DNA of 64,000 nucleotides from Amycolatopsis saalfeldensis (GCF_900110575.1 NZ_FOEF01000002.1:248001-312000), one strand, 5' to 3'. Positions 41,017 to 51,857 are shown, counted from the first letter of the stretch. Numbers and translations are program-made. Notes: generated by a model from the letters alone, not told the origin.

Positions 41017-42975
41017 TTGACACAGCTTCCGGAGGGTTACGCGTACGGGCCGTGGCACGACGGGCCGGATCCGCTGGCGCCGCCGGCGGACCTGCGGGAC
41101 GCCCTGGACGAGATCGGCCGCGAGGTGATGGCCGGCTCCTCACCGCGTTCGGCGCTGGAGGAACTGCTGCGGCGCGGCACCGAGCGCACGGCGGGCCTCG
41201 ACGAGCTGTCGCGGCGGTTGTGGCAGCGCCGTTCCGAGATCCAGCGGCGCCACCGGCTCGACGGCACGCTGCAGGAGGTCCAGCAGCTGCTGAGCGAGGC
41301 GCTGACCGCCGAGCGCCGGGAGCTGTTCCCCGACCCCGACGACGAGGCGCGGTTCCGCGAAGCGCAGCTGGACGCGCTCCCGCCGGGCACCGCCGCGGCC
41401 GTGCGGGAGCTGAGCGAGTACGACTGGCGCTCGTCCGAGGGCCGCGAGAAATACGACCAGATCCGCGACCTGCTCGGCCGGGAGCTGCTCGATTCGCGGT
41501 TCCAGGGCATGAAGGAGGCGCTGCAGAACGCCGGGCCCGAGGACGTCGAGCATGTCAACCAGATGCTCGGCGACCTCAACGCCCTGCTCGCCGCCCACGC
41601 GCAGGGCGCCGACGACATCGAGGAGCGGTTCGCCGAGTTCATGAACCGCCACGGCGAGTTCTTCCCCGAGAACCCGCAGAACGTCGACGAGCTGATCGAC
41701 GTGCTCGCCGCCCGCGCGGCCGCCGCGCAGCGGATGATGAACTCGATGTCCGCTGAGCAGCGCGCCGAGCTGGCGGAGCTGACCCAGCAGGCGTTCGGCG
41801 ACCCTCGGCTGGCGCAGCAGCTTTCGGCGCTGGACGCGCAGCTTCAGGCGTTGCGGCCGGGCGAGGACTGGACGTCTTCGGAGCGCTTCCGCGGCCAGGA
41901 CCCGTTGGGCATGGGCGAGGGCGCGCAGGCCATGGCCGACCTGGCCGAGCTGGACGGGCTCGCCGAGCAGCTGGGCCAGTCCTACCCCGGCGCGCGGCTG
42001 GAGGACATCGACCTCGAGTCGCTGGAGCGCCAGCTGGGCAAGGACGCCGGCGTCGACGCGCGGCGGCTGTCGGAGCTGGAACGGGAGCTGCGCCGCCAGG
42101 GCCTGTTCGAACGGGCCGCCGACGGCTCGCTTCGCTTGTCGCCCAAGGCGTTGCGGCGCCTGGGCGAGACCGCGCTGTCGGACATCGTGAACGCGTTGCG
42201 TGGCAAGACCGGCGATCGGGAGACCGAGTCGGCCGGCGCTGCGGGCGAGCCGACCGGGGCCAGCCGGCCGTGGCGGTTCGGGGACATGCAGCCGTGGGAC
42301 GTCCCGCGGACGGTGCGCAACGCCGTGCTGCGGTCGACGTCGCTGGGCTCGGGCGCGGTCACCCTCGACGTCGAGGACGTCGAGGTGGTGGAGACCGAGC
42401 ACCGGTCACGGGCGGCGGTGGCGCTGCTGGTGGACACGTCGTGGTCGATGGTCCAGGAGGACCGCTGGCTGCCGATGAAGCGCACGGCGCTCGCGCTGCA
42501 CCAGCTGATCAGCACCCGGTTCCGCAACGACGCGCTGCAGCTGATCACCTTCGGCCGCTACGCGATGCCGGTGGACCTGCCGGAGCTGGTCGGGCTGGAG
42601 GGCACCTGGGAGCAGGGCACCAACGCCCACCACGCGCTGCTGCTCGCCGGACGGCACCTGCGCCGGCACCCGGACGCCCAGCCGGTGGTCCTGATGGTCA
42701 CCGACGGCGAGCCCACGGCCCACCTGGAACCCGACGGCGAGGCGGTTTTCGACTATCCGCCGGACCCGCGGACCATCCACAAGACACTGTCCGAAGTGGA
42801 CCGCCTGGCGAAGCTGGGCGCCTCGGTCACGGTGTTCCGGCTCGGCGACGACCCGCGCCTGGAGGCGTTCGTCGACGTGATCGCCCGCCGCTCCGGCGGC
42901 CGGGTGGTGGCGCCGGACGTCGACGGGCTCGGCGCCGCCGTGGTCAACGACTACCTCCGCACCCGGCGCCGGTAG
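41017..42975 (+). CDS. VWA domain protein partnering the AAA+ ATPase
   Basis: A 652-residue soluble protein. The first 400 residues are helical and rich in Glu, Leu and Arg, with no signal peptide. The C-terminal third is a VWA domain with a MIDAS motif (LLVDTSWSMVQED) and a conserved Thr/Asp (VTDGEPT). TTG 41017 follows GCGGAGGCGG. It is the metal-binding partner of the AAA+ protein upstream, resembling the Rv0959 and CoxE-type arrangement. Function unknown; client remodelling is expected. Confidence 0.88.
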   Translation: MTQLPEGYAYGPWHDGPDPLAPPADLRDALDEIGREVMAGSSPRSALEELLRRGTERTAGLDELSRRLWQRRSEIQRRHRLDGTLQEVQQLLSEALTAERRELFPDPDDEARFREAQLDALPPGTAAAVRELSEYDWRSSEGREKYDQIRDLLGRELLDSRFQGMKEALQNAGPEDVEHVNQMLGDLNALLAAHAQGADDIEERFAEFMNRHGEFFPENPQNVDELIDVLAARAAAAQRMMNSMSAEQRAELAELTQQAFGDPRLAQQLSALDAQLQALRPGEDWTSSERFRGQDPLGMGEGAQAMADLAELDGLAEQLGQSYPGARLEDIDLESLERQLGKDAGVDARRLSELERELRRQGLFERAADGSLRLSPKALRRLGETALSDIVNALRGKTGDRETESAGAAGEPTGASRPWRFGDMQPWDVPRTVRNAVLRSTSLGSGAVTLDVEDVEVVETEHRSRAAVALLVDTSWSMVQEDRWLPMKRTALALHQLISTRFRNDALQLITFGRYAMPVDLPELVGLEGTWEQGTNAHHALLLAGRHLRRHPDAQPVVLMVTDGEPTAHLEPDGEAVFDYPPDPRTIHKTLSEVDRLAKLGASVTVFRLGDDPRLEAFVDVIARRSGGRVVAPDVDGLGAAVVNDYLRTRRR

Positions 42976-42985
42976 CGCGGCGAAT

Positions 42986-44302
42986 TCAGCGGCGGTGGAC
43001 GACGATCCGCGCGCCGCGGCCCGGCACGAGCGTGATGTGCCGGGTCTTCGTCGGCTCGGGGCGCGGGTCGGCGGCCGTGACGCGGTAACGGGTGAACAGC
43101 TCGCGCAGCACGATCGTCGCTTCCAGCAAGGAGAATCCCGCGCCGAGGCAGCGCCGCGCGCCCCCGCCGAAGGGCAGCCAGGTGCCCGTTTCCGGGCCAC
43201 CGCCGAGGAACCGCGTGGGGTCGAAGACCTCGGGAGACGGGTGGTTCGCGCCGTCGGCGTGGACCATCGAGATCGACGGCAGCACAGTGTGCCCGGCCGG
43301 GACGGTGTAGCCGCCGAGGGTGATGTCCTCGGTCAGGCGGCGGGCGACCTCGGAGATGATCGGGTGCAGCCGCATCGCCTCCTTCGCCACCGCTTCGAGG
43401 TACTTCTCGTCGCCCTCGTCCGCGGCGCGCGTGGTCGCGGCGGCCACCGCGGGGTTCCGCGCCAGCTCGTGGAACGCCCAGGCCAGCGCGGTCGCCGTGG
43501 TCTCGTGACCGGCCAGCAGCAGCGTGACCAGCTGATCGCGCAGCTCGGGGTCGGTCAGCTGATCGTCGCCGGGCACGGACAGCAGCCGGGACAGCACGTC
43601 GGTGCGGCCTTCGAGGTCCGTGGCGGTGCGCCGGTCCGCGATCTCCGCGTACAGCAGCTCGTCCACGCGGTCCTGGCGCTCGCGGTTGCGCCGCCACCGG
43701 CCGACCTTCTGCAGCGCCGGGCTGTGCCAGCCGAACAGGTCGAGCGCGCCGACGTCGACCACGTGCCCCAGCAGGGCCCGCAGCTCGTCCAGCCGCGGGC
43801 CCTCCGCGACGCCGAACACCACGCGCAGGATGATCTCCAGCGTCAGCGCCTGCATCCGGTCGTGCGCACGGAACGGGGTGCCCGAGGGCCACCGGTCCAG
43901 CTCCGCCGTGGCCAGCTCGGTGACCAGGTCGCGGTAGCCGCGCAGCGCGGCGCCGTGGAAGGCCGGCATGAGCAGCCGCCGGGCCCGCAGGTGCTCCTGC
44001 TCGTCGGTGAGCAGGACGGAGTGCTCGCCCATCACCGGCTTGAGCACGACGTTGCCCTCGCCTGCGTGGAAGGTCTCCACCGGGCCGGCGAACACCGCCT
44101 TGATCAGCTCGACGTCGCCGACGAGCACCACGTTGCGCTCGGGGTAGATCCGAAGCCGGAACACGGTGCCGTAGCGCCGTTGCAGCAGCGGCTGGAACAC
44201 GTGGCGGAAGGCGCCGAACAAAACCGTCTGCACCACGACGGGCAGCCGCGGGCCGGGTGGCCGGGGCGACGTACGGGAACGGGACAGCGTCCGCAGGGCC
44301 AT
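42986..44302 (-). CDS. Cytochrome P450
   Basis: A 438-residue P450. The I-helix motif is LLAGHETTATALAWA, the K-helix ExxR is in EAVAKEAMRLHP, and the haem-binding loop is LPFGGGARRCLGAGF with the axial Cys. It has a bacterial single-domain length without a membrane anchor, although the class resembles the CYP102/CYP4-like group. No ferredoxin is adjacent. ATG 44302 is chosen because the family sequence begins right after it. It diverges from a TipA-type regulator, so its promoter may respond to the same inducers. Confidence 0.93.
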   Translation of the reverse strand: MALRTLSRSRTSPRPPGPRLPVVVQTVLFGAFRHVFQPLLQRRYGTVFRLRIYPERNVVLVGDVELIKAVFAGPVETFHAGEGNVVLKPVMGEHSVLLTDEQEHLRARRLLMPAFHGAALRGYRDLVTELATAELDRWPSGTPFRAHDRMQALTLEIILRVVFGVAEGPRLDELRALLGHVVDVGALDLFGWHSPALQKVGRWRRNRERQDRVDELLYAEIADRRTATDLEGRTDVLSRLLSVPGDDQLTDPELRDQLVTLLLAGHETTATALAWAFHELARNPAVAAATTRAADEGDEKYLEAVAKEAMRLHPIISEVARRLTEDITLGGYTVPAGHTVLPSISMVHADGANHPSPEVFDPTRFLGGGPETGTWLPFGGGARRCLGAGFSLLEATIVLRELFTRYRVTAADPRPEPTKTRHITLVPGRGARIVVHRR

Positions 44303-44344
44303 GCTGTTGTTGGTACTCGTGCGGGAACCCGGTGTCCACCGGAC

Positions 44345-44375
44345 TTGACCCTCACGCGACGTGAGGCGCGATCGT
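44345..44375 (+). promoter_or_regulatory. MerR-type promoter with TipA-like operator
   Basis: TTGACC at 44345-44350 and GATCGT at 44370-44375 are separated by 19 bp, the long spacer typical of MerR-controlled promoters. A perfect dyad, CCTCACG-CGA-CGTGAGG (44350-44366), fills the spacer. This closely resembles the operator of the Streptomyces tipA promoter. The start codon of the regulator is 41 bp downstream. Confidence 0.85.
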
Positions 44376-44416
44376 CGTTCAGGACAGGGCCCGCAGGGGC
44401 CGGAAAGGCGGGGGAG

Positions 44417-45175
44417 ATGGGCTACCGGGTGGGTGAGGTGGCGGCGCTGTCCGGCGTCACCGTCCGCACGCTGCACCACTACGACGAGATCGGCTTGCTG
44501 TCGCCGGGCGGGCGCACGTCCGCGGGCTACCGCCACTACAGCGACGACGACCTCGACCGGTTGCAGCGCATCCTGCTGTACCGGGAGCTCGGCTTCCCCC
44601 TCGAGACGATCGTGACCATGGTGGACGACCCGGGGGTCGACGCCGATGCCCACCTGAAACGGCAGCGCGAGCTGCTGGTGGAGCGGCAGGGCCAGCTCGG
44701 GCGCATGGTCGCGGCCGTCGATCGTGTACTGGAGGCGAGAGCCATGGGCAACGCGTTGACGCCCGAGGAGAAGTTCGAGGTGTTCGGCGGCTTCCGCGAG
44801 CCGGAGGGCTACCCGGAGGAGGCCGCCCGCCGCTGGGGCGGCACGCCGGAGTGGCAGCGCCGGACGCTGCCGGGGACCAAGCAGGAGTGGGAAGACGGCG
44901 AGGCCGAGCGCGTCGCGTGGGTCGGCCGGCTCGTCGCGCTGGTCGACGCGGGTTCGCCGGCCGACGGCGCCGAGGCGGGGGAGCTGGCGGAGGCGCGCCG
45001 GGCCATGCTCGGACGCGTCATGGGGGAGTGCGGCTACGAGGTGCAGCAACGCATCGGCGAGCTGTACGCCACCGAACCGGTCCAGCTCGGGTTCCTGATC
45101 CGGGAGGACGAGCAGCGGCCGGGGATCGGCGCGTACGTGCGTGACGCCATCCGGGCGAACGCGGCAAAGCACTGA
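44417..45175 (+). CDS. TipAL-type MerR regulator with TipAS drug-binding domain
   Basis: A 252-residue activator. The N-terminal MerR winged helix (YRVGEVAALSGVTVRTLHHYDEIGLL, SAGYRHYSDDDLDRLQRIL) is followed by a dimerisation helix and a C-terminal TipAS-like domain (from about residue 115: ALTPEEKFEVFGGF and the downstream helices), which in TipA binds thiopeptide antibiotics. ATG 44417 has GGGGGAG upstream. The operator in its own promoter argues for autoactivation. It probably senses a cyclic peptide or similar antibiotic and may control the divergent P450. Confidence 0.93.
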   Translation: MGYRVGEVAALSGVTVRTLHHYDEIGLLSPGGRTSAGYRHYSDDDLDRLQRILLYRELGFPLETIVTMVDDPGVDADAHLKRQRELLVERQGQLGRMVAAVDRVLEARAMGNALTPEEKFEVFGGFREPEGYPEEAARRWGGTPEWQRRTLPGTKQEWEDGEAERVAWVGRLVALVDAGSPADGAEAGELAEARRAMLGRVMGECGYEVQQRIGELYATEPVQLGFLIREDEQRPGIGAYVRDAIRANAAKH

Positions 45176-45256
45176 CCGCGGGGGAGCGGCGGGTCCGGCA
45201 CCCGTCGCTCCCACCGGGTGGGAAAGCGTACGGCCGTCACGCTTACAGTCGGGGGT

Positions 45257-46495
45257 ATGCAGACTTGGTCATCCGTCGACGTGCCCCGGCTTCCGGGCAC
45301 CCCCCGCCCCCTCCGGCTCCACGACACGGCGACCGGGCAGATCCGCCCGACGGCGCCCGGTGCCACTGCCCGGATGTACGTCTGCGGCATCACCCCGTAC
45401 GACGCCACGCACCTCGGCCACGCGGCCACGTACCTGGCGTTCGACCTGGTCAACCGGGTGTGGCGGGACAACGGCCACGAGGTGCACTACGTCCAGAACG
45501 TCACCGACATCGACGAGCCGCTGCTGGAGCGCGCCGAGCGCGACTCCGACGACTGGGTGGTGCTCGGGATGCGCGAGACGGCGCTGTTCCGCGAGGACAT
45601 GACGGCGCTGCGCGTGCTGCCGCCGCGCCAGTTCGTGGGCGCGGTCGAGAGCATCCCGGAGATCGTCGAGGTGATCGCGAAGCTGCTGTCCAACGGCAGC
45701 GCCTACCGCGCCGACGACCCGGAGTTCCCGGACGTCTACTTCGACCGGGGCGCCACCGGCCGGTTCGGCTACGAGTCCAACTACGACGCCGAGACGATGA
45801 ACAAGTTCTTCGCCGAGCGCGGCGGCGACCCGGACCGGCGCGGCAAGCGCCACCCGCTCGACGCGCTGCTGTGGCGGGTGGCGCGCGAGGGCGAGCCGTC
45901 GTGGGAGTCGGAGCTGGGCGCCGGGCGGCCGGGCTGGCACATCGAGTGCAGCGCGATCGCGGTCAACCGCCTCGGCCTCGGCTTCGACCTGCAGGGCGGC
46001 GGCTCGGACCTGATCTTCCCGCACCACGAGTACAGCGCGGCGCACGCCGAGGCGGTCGCGGGGGACCACCCGTTCGCCCGGCACTACGTGCACGCCGGGA
46101 TGATCGGCCTCGACGGCGAGAAGATGTCGAAGTCGCGCGGGAACCTGGTGTTCGTCTCGCGGCTGCGCGCCGACGGCGTCGACTCCGGCGCGATCCGGCT
46201 GGCGCTGTTCGCCGGGCACTACCGCGAGAACCGGCCGTGGACCGACGGGCTGCTGACCGAGGCGCAGGAGCGGCTCGCCCGCTGGCGGGAGGCCGTCGCG
46301 CTGCCGGCCGGCCCGGACGCCACCGAGGTGCTCGCCCGGCTGCGCGACCACCTCTCCGACGACCTCGACACGCCGAAGGCACTGGCCGCGGTGGACGCGT
46401 GGGCGGCCGCGGCGCTGCGGCGCGACGGCACCGACACCGCCGCGCCCGCGCTGATCCGCACCGCCGTCGACGCGCTGCTCGGCATCCAGCTCTGA
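45257..46495 (+). CDS. mshC: Mycothiol cysteine ligase MshC
   Basis: A 412-residue cysteine-1-D-myo-inosityl 2-amino-2-deoxy-alpha-D-glucopyranoside ligase, a class-I synthetase-like enzyme. It has [17 protein letters not shown] with the zinc Cys and HLGH motif, [15 protein letters not shown], and the KMSKS loop in [10 protein letters not shown]. It adds cysteine to GlcN-Ins in mycothiol synthesis. The N-terminal start [14 protein letters not shown] is typical of MshC and separates it from CysRS. With the egt operon at the left edge, the window encodes both main low-molecular-weight thiols of actinobacteria. Confidence 0.96.
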   Translation: MQTWSSVDVPRLPGTPRPLRLHDTATGQIRPTAPGATARMYVCGITPYDATHLGHAATYLAFDLVNRVWRDNGHEVHYVQNVTDIDEPLLERAERDSDDWVVLGMRETALFREDMTALRVLPPRQFVGAVESIPEIVEVIAKLLSNGSAYRADDPEFPDVYFDRGATGRFGYESNYDAETMNKFFAERGGDPDRRGKRHPLDALLWRVAREGEPSWESELGAGRPGWHIECSAIAVNRLGLGFDLQGGGSDLIFPHHEYSAAHAEAVAGDHPFARHYVHAGMIGLDGEKMSKSRGNLVFVSRLRADGVDSGAIRLALFAGHYRENRPWTDGLLTEAQERLARWREAVALPAGPDATEVLARLRDHLSDDLDTPKALAAVDAWAAAALRRDGTDTAAPALIRTAVDALLGIQL

Positions 46496-46502
46496 GCGAC
46501 GC

Positions 46503-46775
46503 TCAGACCTCCTTTTCGAGGGCGGTGACCAGCCTGGGCCGAGACGGCTCCCAATCCAGGGTGTCGCGGGTGTCCGCGGAGGGCCAGCGGCTGGCACCGT
46601 CGCCCACGTAGCCGGACACGCCGGCGGCACGGGCGATCTCGATCAGGCCCCGAGGCGAAGCCGTAAGCACCGTGGGCTGCAGGCGGACGACGGTGCGGCA
46701 ATGGCTGCGGCCCGCTTCGGCCAAGCGATCCCTCCGGGACCACCTGGCCGAAGCGCAGCTCTCACTCCGCACCAT
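46503..46775 (-). pseudogene. Remnant of an NAD(P)-dependent epimerase/SDR gene
   Basis: A 90-codon frame carrying pieces of an atypical SDR (NAD-dependent epimerase) family: VVRLQPTV, then IEIARAAGVSGYVGDGASRWP, then directly TLDWEPSRPRLVTALEKE. In intact members the second segment is followed by the VHRLDAARL region, and the last segment is the extreme C-terminus, so roughly 80-90 residues are missing between them and the whole NAD-binding N-terminus is gone. It is best read as an internally deleted relic rather than a working gene. Confidence 0.7.
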
Positions 46776-46795
46776 CCTCGGAACTGTATAACGAC

Positions 46796-48415
<1,620 letters not shown>

Positions 48416-48568
48416 GAGCGATCACCGGGCCTGGGATGGAAATGGTTCCCCGACGGGACTCTTGGCTCACGGGAGCGGATGGCTCGACCGGAGCGGCCTC
48501 GATGCGGGGAAGGGCTCGGTTCAGCTGTACATGGTGGCGACAGCCTAACGCGACGGCCGCCCGCTCGG
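48416..48568 (-). other. Leader region of the ABC-F gene
   Basis: The 153 nt between the MarR stop and the ABC-F start. On the minus strand it contains a tiny ORF (ATG-TAC-AGC-TGA) and a GTG-initiated frame (SQESRRGTISIPGPVIAHVSF) that runs past the ABC-F start in another frame. Several short hairpins are possible. ABC-F resistance genes in actinomycetes are often controlled by such leaders through attenuation, but I could not prove an attenuator. Confidence 0.35.
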
Positions 48569-49078
48569 TCAACCCGTTATTTCGCGGGCCGCTTCGTCGT
48601 CTCCGGCGAGCAGCGTGGCGGCCTCCTGGTCGGCCGCCGTTTCGCCGTCGGTCAGAAACGCCACCAGCGCGGTCAGCTGACGCCGGTCGAACGACGCCAT
48701 CCGCTCGCCGAGCCGCTGGGCGAGCGGGGCGTAGAGGTCGGTCAGCTCCGCCATCCGGTCGGGCAGCGGGCGCACGCGCAGCCGCCGCCGGTCGGCCGTG
48801 TCGGTGGCGCGCTCGACGAGCCGGGCGCGCTCCATCCGGTCGAGCATCCGGGTGAACGCGCCGGTGGTCATCCCGAGCAGCCGGGCCAGCTCGGTGGGGG
48901 AGTCGGTGGCGCCGCTGTGCACGAGCTGGAGGCAGTGCAGCTCGGCCGGCGTCACGCCGAGTCGGTCGGCGACCGCGGTGTGGAAGCGCACGGTGGAGCT
49001 GACGAAACGGGGCAGCGCGAGCGCGGCGGCGGTGGCGAGTTCTCGCTGGTGGGGCAACAGACCGTCCTCAGGGCTCAC
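48569..49078 (-). CDS. MarR-family regulator
   Basis: A 169-residue regulator: LGVTPAELHCLQLVHSG, the recognition helix SPTELARLLGMTTGAFTRMLDRMERARLVER and the wing DTADRRRLRVRPL are the MarR winged-helix signature. It starts at GTG 49078. It precedes the ABC-F gene on the same strand, so the two may form a drug-responsive unit. The promoter region is shared with the divergent ArsR-like/MFS pair. Confidence 0.92.
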   Translation of the reverse strand: MSPEDGLLPHQRELATAAALALPRFVSSTVRFHTAVADRLGVTPAELHCLQLVHSGATDSPTELARLLGMTTGAFTRMLDRMERARLVERATDTADRRRLRVRPLPDRMAELTDLYAPLAQRLGERMASFDRRQLTALVAFLTDGETAADQEAATLLAGDDEAAREITG

Positions 49079-49156
49079 GGGCGCAGTCGCTGCTTCGTGC
49101 AGTAACTGTCCGTGATGGTAGCGAAGCCGGTTGACAGCAGGTCAGGCGGCTGCAAA

Positions 49157-49190
49157 CCTGAAGGAAGTCTTTCGAAAGAATCCTTTCAGG
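49157..49190. promoter_or_regulatory. Large dyad operator before the ArsR-like regulator
   Basis: Two 17-bp arms (49157-49173 and 49174-49190) form an inverted repeat with 14 of 17 positions matching, centred on the perfect palindrome CTTTCGAAAG (49169-49178). The outer arms are CCTGAA and TTTCAGG. It lies 14 nt before ATG 49205, as expected for an autoregulatory site. Confidence 0.75.
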
Positions 49191-49204
49191 TATCGGAGCG
49201 AACC

Positions 49205-49792
49205 ATGGCCGAGCTGCCCCCGCGCAAGCGCGTCGACGACGCCGAGCTGCTGCGAGCGCTGGCGCACCCGCTGCGGACGGCGCTGTTGCAGTACCTCACC
49301 GCCATCGGGCCGAGGACCGCGAGCGAGTGCGCGGACGCGGTCGGGTCCACGGCGTCCAACTGCAGCTGGCACCTGCGCCAGCTGGCGCAGTACGGCCTGG
49401 TCGAGCGCGCCGAGGGCGGCGACGGCCGCGAGCGCCCGTGGTCGGCCCGGCAGGTCGGCCTCGACCTGGGCGACTTCAGCGACGACCCGGTGCTGACCAG
49501 TGCGCAGCTCGCCGTCGTCGGCACGCAGCTGAGCCAGGAGCAGGAGCTGACCCAGCGGTACCTGGACTCGTTCGACGGGCTCGGCCCCGAGTGGCGCGAT
49601 GCCGGCGGGATGACCAACTACACGCTGCGGGTCACGCCCGCGGAGCTGGAACGCCTGGTCACGGCGATCGACGCGCTGGTGCGCCCGTACGTCGGCGCGA
49701 TCCGGCAGGACGCCCCCGACAGTGCGCGCCCGGTGCACATGGGCGTGCGCGCCTTCCTGCGGATCGAGCACGACGGGAAGCCGAGCGCGTGA
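49205..49792 (+). CDS. ArsR-like winged-helix regulator
   Basis: A 195-residue regulator with an N-terminal ArsR/HTH_20 domain (LLRALAHPLRTALLQYLTAIGPRTASECADAVG, then NCSWHLRQLAQYGLVERAEGGDGRERPW) and an uncharacterised C-terminal helical domain. ATG 49205 is preceded by GGAGCGA; the frame is open from 49112, but that extension crosses the operator. It overlaps the MFS gene (GTGA). This regulator type commonly represses the MFS exporter that follows. Confidence 0.9.
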   Translation: MAELPPRKRVDDAELLRALAHPLRTALLQYLTAIGPRTASECADAVGSTASNCSWHLRQLAQYGLVERAEGGDGRERPWSARQVGLDLGDFSDDPVLTSAQLAVVGTQLSQEQELTQRYLDSFDGLGPEWRDAGGMTNYTLRVTPAELERLVTAIDALVRPYVGAIRQDAPDSARPVHMGVRAFLRIEHDGKPSA

Positions 49793-51063
49793 GACAGCTG
49801 CTGGCGATTCCCGCCTTCGTACGGCTGTGGGTGGCGGCGTTCTTCGGCGAGACGGCCGAGTGGATCCTGCAGGTCGCGGTGCCGCTGTTCCTGTTCACCA
49901 GCACCGGCTCGGCCGTGGCAACCGGGCTGAGCATCGCGCTCGGTCTGCTGCCGACCGTGCTGCTCAGCCCGGCCGCGGGGGTCGTGGCCGACCGGTGGAA
50001 CCGTCGCGCGGTGCTGGTCGTGGTGTGCGCGGCCCAGGCTGTGGTGGTGCTGCCGCTCCTGGCCGGCGCGGGGATCCCGGTCGCGCTGGTCTACGTCGTG
50101 ATGGCGGCGCAGGCCGGGCTGGCGTCGGTCTTCGAGCCGGCCCGCAACGCCCTGGTGCAGGAGCTGGTCGGCCCGGGGGAGGTGACCGGCGCGATCGGGC
50201 TGATGAGCGTGAACGGCAGCGTCGCCCGGCTCGCGGGCGGCTGGGCCGGCGGGGTGCTGCTCGGCTGGGGCGGGCTGGAGAGCGTGGTGCTCGGCTACCT
50301 CGGCGCACTCGCGCTGGCGGGCCTGCTGCTGGTGCGCCCGTTCCGGCGCGTCGGCCCGGAAACCGTTGTGGCGACGGTGAAGGAGCCGGTGTTCAAGGCG
50401 TGGCTGGCGGGCTTGCGAGAGCTGACGGGTGACCCGCGGCTGCGCGCCACCGGCGTCGCCACGGTGCTCGCGGCCGTCGCGCAGGGCATGTTCCTGGTGC
50501 TGTTCGTGGTGTTCGTGCTCGAGGTGCTGGGCGGCAGCGAGGCCGACGCCGGGCTGCTGCGCGGAGTGCAGGCGATCGGCGGGCTGGCCGCGGGGTTCGC
50601 GGTGGCGACAGTGGCCCGTCGCGTCGCGCCGGTGCGGCTGCTCGCGTGGGGCTCGCTCGTGACCGGGGCGCTGTCCGCGCTGATCTGGAACCTGGCGTTC
50701 GCCACCACGGCACTGGGCCTGTACGTCGGGCTGTTCATGGTGGTCGGCGCGCCGGCCGTGGTGACCGGTGCTGGGCTGCTCTCGCACCTGCAGGGGGTGG
50801 CCGCGCCGGAACGGGCCGGACGGGTGCTGAGCACCGTGTTCGCGGTGATGGCGGCGGGCACGGCCGCGGGGGCGCTGCTCGCGGGCACGCTGGTGGTGGT
50901 CACCGGGCCCGCGGTGCTGCTGGACGTCCAGTCCGGGATCTACGTGCTCGCCGGGCTGGTGCTGCTGGGAGCGGGTAAGGGGCGGTTCCGGCGTTCTGCC
51001 GGCCCGGGAGTGGTTACGGTGGAGGAGTGCCGTCTCTCTTCGCCACCAGCGACCTCCATGTGA
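49789..51063 (+). CDS. MFS exporter (MFS_3/enterobactin-exporter-like)
   Basis: A 424-residue, 12-helix transporter. The start FVRLWVAAFFGETAEWILQVAVPLFLFTSTGSA and the loop GVVADRWNRRAVLVV, with VFEPARNALVQELV, mark the MFS_3 group that exports macrolides, siderophores or other drugs. It is coupled to the ArsR-like regulator. The last 37 nt overlap the next gene, so the natural C-terminus past RRSAGPG is likely non-essential tail. Confidence 0.9.
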   Translation: MRQLLAIPAFVRLWVAAFFGETAEWILQVAVPLFLFTSTGSAVATGLSIALGLLPTVLLSPAAGVVADRWNRRAVLVVVCAAQAVVVLPLLAGAGIPVALVYVVMAAQAGLASVFEPARNALVQELVGPGEVTGAIGLMSVNGSVARLAGGWAGGVLLGWGGLESVVLGYLGALALAGLLLVRPFRRVGPETVVATVKEPVFKAWLAGLRELTGDPRLRATGVATVLAAVAQGMFLVLFVVFVLEVLGGSEADAGLLRGVQAIGGLAAGFAVATVARRVAPVRLLAWGSLVTGALSALIWNLAFATTALGLYVGLFMVVGAPAVVTGAGLLSHLQGVAAPERAGRVLSTVFAVMAAGTAAGALLAGTLVVVTGPAVLLDVQSGIYVLAGLVLLGAGKGRFRRSAGPGVVTVEECRLSSPPATSM

Positions 51064-51857
51064 CCCACGAAGGCAACGCGCCGATCGTCGACCGCGTCGT
51101 GCCCGACGCGCCGGAAGACTGGCTGCTGGTCGTGGGCGACGTCGCCGAACGCGCGTCGTCGATCCGCGACACGCTCGCCACCTTGCGCGAGCGGTTCGCG
51201 AAAGTCGTGTGGGTGCCCGGGAACCACGAGCTGTGGACCACGCCGAAGGACGAGGTCCAGCTGCGCGGGCAGGCCCGTTACGAGCACCTCGTCGAGCTGT
51301 GCCGCTCGATCGACGTGCTCACCCCGGAGGACGAGTACCCGGTGTGGGAGCACGGCGCGCGGCCGCTGACCATCGCGCCGCTGTTCGTGCTCTACGACTA
51401 CAGCTGGCGCACCCCGGCCGCCGAGGGGAAGTCCCGCGAGGTCGCGCTGGCGCAGGCGCGCGAGGCCGGGGTGGTCTGCACCGACGAGTACTTCCTGCAC
51501 CCGGACCCGTACCCGAGCCGGCAGGCCTGGTGCGCCGAGCGGCTGAAGGTCAGCACCGACCGGCTCGACGCGATCCCGGAAGACCACGGCACGATCCTGA
51601 TGTCGCACTGGCCGCTGCACCGCCACCCGACGGCGCCGCTCTACTACCCGGAGTTCGCGCTCTGGTGCGGCACCACGGAGACCGAGGACTGGCACCTGCG
51701 CTACCGCGCCGAATTGGCCGTGTACGGCCACTTGCACATCCCGCGCACCACCTCGGCCGACGGCGTCCGGTTCGAGGAGGTCTCACTCGGCTACCCGCGC
51801 GAGTGGAGCCGCCGGGCCCGCGGCGCGGTCCCGATCCGGAAACTGCTCACGGCCTGA
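51027..51857 (+). CDS. Metallophosphoesterase
   Basis: A 276-residue calcineurin-like phosphoesterase. The metal motifs appear in order: SDLHVTHEGN (Asp-x-His), VVGDVAE (Gly-Asp), VWVPGNHELW (Gly-Asn-His-Asp/Glu), ILMSHWPLH and YGHLH. GTG 51027 lies inside the end of the MFS gene (37-nt overlap). Related actinobacterial proteins (such as Rv2795c) are found next to a phosphopantetheinyl transferase; none is adjacent here. Substrate unknown. Confidence 0.92.
   Translation: MPSLFATSDLHVTHEGNAPIVDRVVPDAPEDWLLVVGDVAERASSIRDTLATLRERFAKVVWVPGNHELWTTPKDEVQLRGQARYEHLVELCRSIDVLTPEDEYPVWEHGARPLTIAPLFVLYDYSWRTPAAEGKSREVALAQAREAGVVCTDEYFLHPDPYPSRQAWCAERLKVSTDRLDAIPEDHGTILMSHWPLHRHPTAPLYYPEFALWCGTTETEDWHLRYRAELAVYGHLHIPRTTSADGVRFEEVSLGYPREWSRRARGAVPIRKLLTA

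Noticed and set aside
39582..42975. True magnesium or cobalt chelatase
   Set aside because: The AAA+/VWA pair resembles ChlI/ChlD, but no H-subunit or cobalamin/bacteriochlorophyll genes are nearby, and the known actinobacterial relatives are not chelatases.
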